From the NCBI GenBank assembly GCA_963678675.1, contig OY783200.1, forward strand, positions 4,662,501-4,726,500: a stretch of DNA of 64,000 bases, in the 5' to 3' direction. Origin of the DNA: Xiphydria camelus. Its lineage: Eukaryota; Arthropoda; Insecta; Hymenoptera; Xiphydriidae. How positions within the stretch are numbered: the first letter of the stretch is position 1; each line of letters opens with the position of its first letter. This document shows positions 57,856-64,000 of this stretch, piece by piece. Made by a program: the position numbers and the translations under genes. The notes under the pieces are model-generated. The model was given only the letters and a program-made list of their open reading frames with translations, made no database searches and had not been told where the DNA came from.

Positions 57856-60083
57856 TCACAGCTCGTCGTGCGACTGCAAGTGATTGACGACGAACTCGTA
57901 CAGATCGTCAAGCGTGCGCGAGCCGTTGTACTCGGAGATCTTCACCCCGTCCCGGTACAGCAGCAGCGTGGGGAAGCCGTCGACCTCCTGCTCATTGCAG
58001 AGCTGCTTGCTCGTGTCGAGCGTGCAGTCGACCTTCGCGATATTCACGTTCTCGCGGCTGAGGAACTTCTTCCCGAGGTCCTCCCACGTGGGCGCCAATC
58101 GCTTGCAGTGGCCGCACCACGGCGCGAAGAACTTGACGAAGCTCACGCCGCGCTCCACGCCGTGCGCGAAGTTGTCGCCGGTCAGCGCCAGGACGGAGCG
58201 CGCGGTGTCTTCGTCGGCCGCGGTCGCCGCCCCGGCGCCGGTGCCCGCGTCCTTGTCGAGCATCCGCGAGACGTAGGCCTTCAGGTCCTCGTGGGTTCGC
58301 GGCCCGGTGTACTTCTCCACCTGTGGCGAACGATCCGAACGGAATTAGAGGATGGCTGCAAAAACTTGATTATAGAATTATTCCCAGACTCTTTTTACAT
58401 TTGAAGAGTGAAACACATATGCAAAAGGGTTTAAGTGCCATTTTTCCCGACGCAAAAATATTTGTGCTTCAAGTTTCACGTGGCACTTGGATTCCATAAA
58501 AGCAATAATCTCCATTTCAGGAAAAATGGCACTCGGACCCTTTTGCATATTTCACTCTTCATTTTAGATCAAAATTTTGCGAGTATTCACTGATATTTTC
58601 GTTAAAATCAGTGGCTTTTTGCACAGTCGAATCCACAAAGCTGCAATGAGTTTTTATGCATGAAAGAAAAATGGATATTTTTCGATATTTCTCTGTCCTT
58701 CTCTGGCTAACTTTGATGCCTCCCTCAAAATGCCCGAAAGTATTCCAATTACTACAGAAAGTCGTGAAAAAAGTAAGAATATCTGTTTTTCAGGAATTTC
58801 TTTGCAAAATTTTTTCATTTGGGAATGTGTAAAAATACTTTCTCAGAAAGTACGTTTGGATCAATTCTGAGAAAACCCAGATATTCTTAACAACGTCCGA
58901 AAACATTGAAAAAGTTCGACAAAATTCAGAATAATTCTTAAACATTTTGAACATTTCTAAACCTTGCAGTTTCACATCGAACATTGCGATATTCTTTCGT
59001 TCAACTACGAAGGTTTCTTTACTATTTCTGAGAAATTTTCTGAACATTTGACATTTTACGAGGCTTCCTAAGAAACTTCTGATAATCTTCCGACAAATTT
59101 TGAAATATATTTCCGACATTTCCGGGGTTTCCCAGGTCTGTAGCCACCCTGAATTGGCACGCTCGAGAAACTCGCCTTCTTTCCGTCCTCGATCCAGAGC
59201 AGCGTCGGGTAGCCCTTCACGTCGAACTGCCCGCAAACGGCGCGATGCTGCGTACAGTCGACCTTGGCGATGCCGACGAGCCGGTCGTTGCGCAGGCTGT
59301 TCGCGAGCTCGTCCCAGGTGGGCGCGAGTTTCTGGCAGTGGCCGCACCAGGGCGCGTAGAACTTGACGAAGTGGCGACCGCTCGACACGTGCTCGTCGAA
59401 GGTGTCCTCCGTCAGCTCTACCAGCCCGTTCACCGCATCCGGCACGGCGGGATCCGCGTCCTCCTGCAGCGAAACGACGGGAAAACGTTGGGCGTTTGAA
59501 GAGAGTCGAAATCGCCTGAGTCTCGCGAGAAACCCACCGTAGGAACGTCGCCGAGTTGTTCATTGATGAAAGATGTCAAGGACGGCAGGTCTCGCGTGCC
59601 GCGGAACTTCACGCTCTCCTTCTCGCCGACCTTGAAGAACTTCAAGCTGCGAGGAAGAGCGACGAGGATTAATAACCGTGTCGACGGCGCGCGGCAAGAC
59701 GTCTCGACTCACGTGGGATAGCCGGTGACGTCGTGCTCCGAGCAGACCGCGTTGTCGGTGGTGCAGTCCACCTTGGCGATCCGCACCCTGCCGTCGTCAT
59801 CCTCGTTCAGCATCTCCGCCAGCTGCTCCCAGATCGGCGCGAGTCGCTGGCAATGGCCGCACCTGTCGATTTCAGAGGAGAGAAAAGTTGGGGGAAAAAA
59901 TCCTTGGAAAACGAGGAACGGCGAGTCTCACCAGGGCGCGTAGAACATGATGAAGTGGTTGCGCTTCGGAATCTCCTTCGAGAAGGTCTCCTCGTTGTAG
60001 CGCACCGTGTGGACGTCCTCGTCGTGCGCGAGGACGACGGCGGTTGACGCGCAGATTAAGAGAAAAATTGTCGTCCACATCAT
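57856..60083 (-). CDS. TXNDC5: Thioredoxin domain-containing protein 5 / pretaporter-like ER oxidoreductase
   Basis: Protein disulfide isomerase-family enzyme of the ER; the fly homologue pretaporter is also known as an apoptotic-cell engulfment ligand. Exons in coding order: 60083-59932, 59862-59713, 59646-59538, 59463-59176, 58320-57856; 387 residues. The signal peptide begins MMWTTIFLLICASTAVV. Three thioredoxin domains each carry APWCGHC: domain 1 across exons 1-2 (about residues 48-54), domain 2 in exon 4, domain 3 in exon 5, each followed by a YPTL or FPTL cis-proline loop. The C terminus is HDEL, an ER-retrieval signal. Start: the ATG at 60083 is directly before the signal peptide; a further in-frame ATG upstream would bury it. 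The last intron (58321-59175) seems to use a GC donor (AAG|GCGAGT), giving GKK-VEKYTGPR, the expected family sequence. Confidence 0.93.
58321..59175 (-). other. TXNDC5 last intron with repeat fragments, GC-AG splice sites
   Basis: Donor AAG|GCGAGT and acceptor CGCCACAG|GTGG. The intron includes a palindrome at about 58425-58555 (CATATGCAAAAGGGTTTAAG, with GACCCTTTTGCATATTTC opposite) and a TCAGAAA-family segment from 58650. Confidence 0.6.
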
Positions 60084-61381
60084 CGGGGGTGTCTCTTTTA
60101 TCGCGGGAGGGTGAATTATTTTTTTTTTAACACTGGGGACAAAGGAGAGCGATTGGGAAGAGGTTAACCGACGTTTAGGATTCGCGTTCGACGGCAACTT
60201 TGAAGTATTTCACGAGCGACGAGGGGAGCAGCGTGGCGACTTCTTATCGGTAGCAGTCAATTACTATTATCACAGTTTTACTTCGCGGATCAAAAACACC
60301 GAATCCGCCCTCCGTGTGCCGCAATTCGGCTACACCATCTTTGACTTGTCACGGGACTGTCATTGGTCGAGTGATGGCAGCCATTGCTGCGAGGCGACCA
60401 ATTGCTATACAGCGAATGTCACGCCATCTAGGCGAAATACCCGAGCACCTATTCCATCCTGTCCACGATTTCGGATTAAAATTAGACATTCGTATGAGAG
60501 TTTTTCGCGCCGGCTCATTGGCCGAACAAAGTGACCAATTGTGACGCTTGGAACTGCAGAGTGTTCAAAAAGTAATGAGGTTCTTTCGTATTGGATGAAC
60601 AATAAACGCAGCGAACATCGCGAGCACCATCTATGCGAAGCGCTGAGAGCTGAGACGATAAACGTACAGTATATGTAGGTGAATTTAAAAACTTGTCCAT
60701 CTCGATGCAACCAATCCGATACTCAGAATGAAGACAAAGCGTTCTTAAAATCATCTGATTTTTTCATTGGGCGAGTGAGGGGACTAATCGCGAAGCGGCG
60801 TTCGAATGGCGGCCGCGAACGACACCATGTTGTTTCTCCTGTCATAATTTTTGAGGTTAAACGTATCGGAGCATCGTTTATCGCCGTTCAAACGCGATTA
60901 GAGCTGCGCGCTGACGTTTCGTCAAATCAAACCTCCGTGGCTCGTTGCGATGACTATCGATTTTTACAAAACTTCGTGTCTCCGGCGTGTAAAATCACGA
61001 TCGGAGAAACTTTCTGCCGTGCGGCGACACATTTCCCACGCGCAAGGAGCGCGTCATCGTCATTTAAAGCGTGTAAAACTCGTCTAAGCGCACCGCGAGT
61101 TGTCTGAACGCAACATAACCTTAACCCTCCTCACCGCGCCACTTCAACGCGACTGCTCGCTGCGGCAGGCAGACGCGACCGGGAAAATCGATAAAGGGCG
61201 GTAAAAAGCGCAAGCGTTGACCGTGTCGCGCGACGCATGTCAGCTGTCATTCCCCTCCCTGCCGTATTATCAGCGCACCCTCCGCCGAGGATCCTCACGG
61301 CTCGCGCCTTCTCCCCTTTGCCGACGATAAATTCCGCACCCGTCAATCTTCCAGTGGGCGGGGAGGGAGTTTCCCTTTTAA
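60084..61381. promoter_or_regulatory. Divergent promoter region between TXNDC5 and PDCD2L
   Basis: 1.3 kb between two divergently transcribed genes. The left 150 bp should hold the TXNDC5 5' UTR; the right 300 bp is GC-richer and should hold the PDCD2L promoter. A mariner-like end is at 60545-60570 (see separate entry). No TATA box was convincing on either side. Confidence 0.45.
60545..60690 (-). mobile_element. Probable mariner-type terminal fragment
   Basis: GTTCAAAAAGTAATGAGG resembles the terminal inverted repeat and subterminal region of some mariner elements, followed by about 100 bp with no intact frame. The second terminus was not found. Weak evidence. Confidence 0.3.
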
Positions 61382-63326
61382 ATGGCTCGCGACAATCGGA
61401 CGAGGGTCTACCTCGGTTACGAGGACGAGTACGTCGGCGAGAAGTACAGGTCGCTCGTCAATTTCAGGACAAACAAGATTGGTGGACTGCCGGTGAGTTT
61501 TCGTTGACTTTGGAGAACCTCTTTACTCTTCTTCGATGCTCCTCGCGATGCCGCCTCTCTTCTCCGTATAAAATCGTCGGACATTACACGTGAATCGCTA
61601 TCGACGATCGCAGGACTGGCATGACGACAAGTCGACCCTGTCGGCGCCGCAATGCAGGCTCTGCGGCCTGCGTCAGCTCCTCGCACTTCAGCTCTACGCG
61701 CCGCTCCACGGCTCGGAGTATCATCGCACGCTCTATGTGTTTGCCTGCATCAATCCCAACTGTTGGAATCAGAACGAGAGCTGGAGCTGCCTGAGGGTGC
61801 AGTCGCTCGAGGCGGCGACGGGCGAGGACGACTGCGCGACCGTACCGCTCTCGAGCACCAGCTGGCTCGCAGACGCGGACGACTGGGACGACAATTGGAA
61901 CGATAACGCGTCCGAGCGGAACGGCAATAATCTGAACAACGAGCCGAGCAAAATCGGCCTGGCGACGAGGGAACGCAGCTTCGAAAGCGATGCATTGGAT
62001 GTGGCCTTTGCCGAGCTCCGCGTTGACGATCCCAATGCGAATAGGTCAGGAATTCATCTATGTTTTGCATATCTTTTTCTTTATCTCAGTCTCACTTTTC
62101 CCTTTTTCTTTATCAATCTTCCATCTTTTACCGTTTTTATTTTAGGTTTTGTCTCTGAGCTTTTATTATCTCCAGTTTTTAACTTATGTTTTTCCCTTGA
62201 TATTTCTTTGTTCCGTCTTTCTTTTATCGTTTTTATTCTAGGTTTTGTCTCTGAGCTTTTATCATTTCTCTTTTTAAACATAGTTTTAGTCACTTTATCT
62301 CAATCTCCTACTTTTGTCTTTATATTTCTGTATTACATCTTTTTGTTACTATTCTTATTCTAGGTTTTACATCTAATCATCATTTTTAAACCTAGTTTTG
62401 GTTTCTTTATCTCGATCTCTTAACTTTCTCTTCATTTCTATGTTCTGTTATTCTTTTACTGTTCTCATGCAGGGTTTTACCTCTAAGTTCTTATTATATC
62501 CAATTTTAAACTTAGTTTTAGTCTCTTTATCTCAATCTCCTACTTTTCCCTTTATATTTCTACACGTGTTCCGTCTTTTTGTTACTATTCTTATTCTAGG
62601 TTTTACATCTAATCTCCATTTTTAAACCCAGTTTTGGTTTCTTTATCTCGATCTCTTAACTTTCTCTTCATTTCCATGTTCCGTCGTTCTTTTACTGTTC
62701 TTATTCTAGGCCTCACCTCTGACTCTTTATTTTTCAACCTAATTTTATCCTCTTTTTCTCATTCCAAACTTTACTTCCAAGTTTCCTTCATCGATTTTTA
62801 TCATCTCAGCGCTCTCAGGAGATGCCAGTCTCCGAGAGCATTCGAACAAATGCCCTCCTACTTCCAGCCCCGTCAGCACGGAATCGCCCGTCGGCGGCGG
62901 CGCGGTCGGCCGCTTGGACTCGCCGCACGCGACCGCCGAGATCGAGGGCGAGGAGAGCGAGGTGGTGTGCATCGACACGCCGATGCGGCCGCAGTGTGAC
63001 CTGGTAAGCCTGCTGCAGGAGGTGACGCCGCTCCCGGTCCAGCACACGGAGTCGAACGTCCAGCTGGCGCTGACTTTCGCAGAGATGTTTGTCGCCGTCG
63101 ACGAGGAGGAGGACAACGGCGGTGGCGGCGTGCCGCAGCACGTGCGCGACCTGTACCAGGAGTACCAGCGGCGCAACCCGGAGCAACTCTCCGACGTGGA
63201 GCCGGGGGACGGCAAGGGGACCGAGACGAGCGCCGAGAAGTACGAGAGGGGCGTTCCTGCGCACGGCGACGAGATGTTTCACAACTTCCTCAGCAGGATA
63301 CAGATAAATCCCGGCCAGATTTTGAG
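61382..63326 (+). CDS. PDCD2L: Programmed cell death 2-like (PDCD2L / trus), 3' partial
   Basis: PDCD2 family proteins bind ribosomal protein uS5 and help 40S precursors mature and leave the nucleus. Exon 1 is 61382-61492 (MARDNRTRVYLGYEDEY to NKIGGLP|GTGAGT). Exon 2 is 61614-62044, with the CRLCG and FACINPNCW metal-binding motifs about 34 residues apart, followed by an acidic stretch DADDWDDNWND. Exon 3 runs from about 62810 or 62819 to 63326, with ESEVVCIDTP, LTFAEMFVAVDEEED, SAEKYERGVPAHGDEMFHNF and RIQINPGQILR, ending in a donor AG|GTAGGC. The final part of the PDCD2_C domain is beyond the window. The exon 2 donor AG|GTCAGG and exon 3 frame differ in phase by one base, so a microexon, or a weak donor at 62061, must be missing from this model. 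Confidence 0.85.
62045..62809. repeat. T-rich minisatellite in PDCD2L intron 2
   Basis: TTTCTTTATCTCGATCTCTT recurs at 62400 and 62636, a 236-bp period, and CTTTATCTCAATCTCCTACT at 62298 and 62525. TATTCTAGGTTTTACATCTA occurs twice as well. Half-period (about 118 bp) similarity suggests a dimerised unit. The motif also supplies strong polypyrimidine sequence. Confidence 0.6.
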
Positions 63327-63404
63327 GTAGGCTCCTCAGTCGTTTGTCACCTTCGTACGAGTTTTTGCGTTTCCGCAATTTTCTGTTTGTGCATTACGTA
63401 CATG

Positions 63405-63965
63405 TACAGGCTTTTGAGGAAATGGGGGAAATTTTAGCAAAAAAGGGGGCAATTTTGGTTAAAAAAGGAGATCCATCAGAAATTAGAAACATGCAGGGGT
63501 TTTAAAAAATAATTGTTGAGGTATACAATGAAACACCAATATTAGTTTAATTTCAAAAAAATACGTAATAAAAATCACTAATTATTTAATAAAGTTAAGT
63601 TATTTCGTCTCATAAAATCAATACTATTTATTAAAAATCAATAATTATTTATTATTTATTATTAAAATAATTAATTTTATTAAATTAGTTATTTCTATTA
63701 AGTTTTTTTTTTAAATTAAACTAATATTGGTGTTTCATTGTATATCTCAAAAATTGTTTTTTTTAACCACTGCATGTTTCTAATTTCTGGGTTCTAAGAG
63801 AATGAATGATGTTTTTATAACTAAAATTTATACCTCTCATGTCAAATAATTTAAATCTGAGTATCGCAATCTGATTTAAGGAAATTGAAATCTTGTTCCC
63901 AGTAAAAAACATTAATTTAACTAGGCTTTTATATTTTAAACGAAGTATTAATACAGGTAGATGAA
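63405..63965. mobile_element. Foldback element related to family S
   Basis: Arms 63478-63560 (AAATTAGAAACATGCAGGGG, ATACAATGAAACACCAATAT) and 63715-63800 (ATATTGGTGTTTCATTGTAT, CACTGCATGTTTCTAATTTC). Flanking segments resemble 11400-11660. It sits in the intron after PDCD2L exon 3. Nothing coding to the window end. Confidence 0.6.
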
Positions 63966-64000
63966 GTAGGGATTAGAGTATCATTTTATCAAAAAGAAAA

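Noticed and set aside
57868..58404. 178-codon plus-strand frame opposite TXNDC5 exon 5
   Set aside because: Antisense shadow of a GC-rich thioredoxin exon; the minus strand has the catalytic motif and HDEL.
62815..63378. 187-codon minus-strand frame opposite PDCD2L exon 3
   Set aside because: Antisense of a conserved PDCD2_C-containing exon on the plus strand.

Overview
The window looks like nuclear DNA of an insect. The genes are short-exon, intron-rich and GC-leaning, and they sit in AT-rich DNA full of small inverted-repeat transposons. A dissatisfaction-type NR2E nuclear receptor beside tektin, TXNDC5/pretaporter and PDCD2L genes points to a holometabolous insect. Hymenoptera is my best guess, but that is inference and no marker here proves it. 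No rRNA, tRNA, CRISPR array or bacterial feature was seen.

Layout. (1) 2.5-14.8 kb, minus strand: two head-to-tail tektin genes. Exons 3-7 have identical lengths in both copies (310, 215, 223, 155 and 220 nt) and all intron phases match, so they are a tandem duplication. The downstream copy keeps compact introns; the other is swollen by palindromic MITEs. (2) 15-18 kb: transposon debris, including a TATA-bearing, LTR-like stretch with a hammerhead-ribozyme-like fold and a TIR element with a THAP zinc-finger fragment. (3) 18.3-53.5 kb, plus strand: one nuclear receptor gene of the NR2E group, best matched to dissatisfaction (dsf). It has nine coding exons and a reconstructed product of 433 residues. 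Its first coding exon is only 10 nt, and its 17.5-kb third intron separates the zinc fingers from the hinge. (4) 53.5-57.8 kb: repeats, including a 178-bp tandem satellite with alternating A/B copies. (5) 57.9-60.1 kb, minus strand: a TXNDC5/pretaporter-like ER thioredoxin protein with a signal peptide, three APWCGHC sites and a C-terminal HDEL. (6) 61.4 kb to beyond the edge, plus strand: PDCD2L, divergent from TXNDC5 and cut by the window end.

The genes do not form one pathway: cilium/sperm-tail filament proteins, a neural/sexual-differentiation transcription factor, an ER oxidoreductase and a 40S ribosome-biogenesis adaptor. The noncoding DNA is dominated by at least ten families of near-perfect palindromic elements, often nested, alternating inside the dsf introns with GC-rich islands.

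The most interesting candidate is the type III hammerhead-like motif at 15896-15965. It lies about 25-30 nt downstream of a TATA box, and its two hairpin loops carry a perfect 11-nt complementarity. Also worth attention are the A/B satellite at 56.06 kb and a 2.26-kb TIR element at 48.45 kb that carries its own TATA/initiator promoter and a spliceable first exon. All exon boundaries were read by eye from splice consensus, phase and protein homology.
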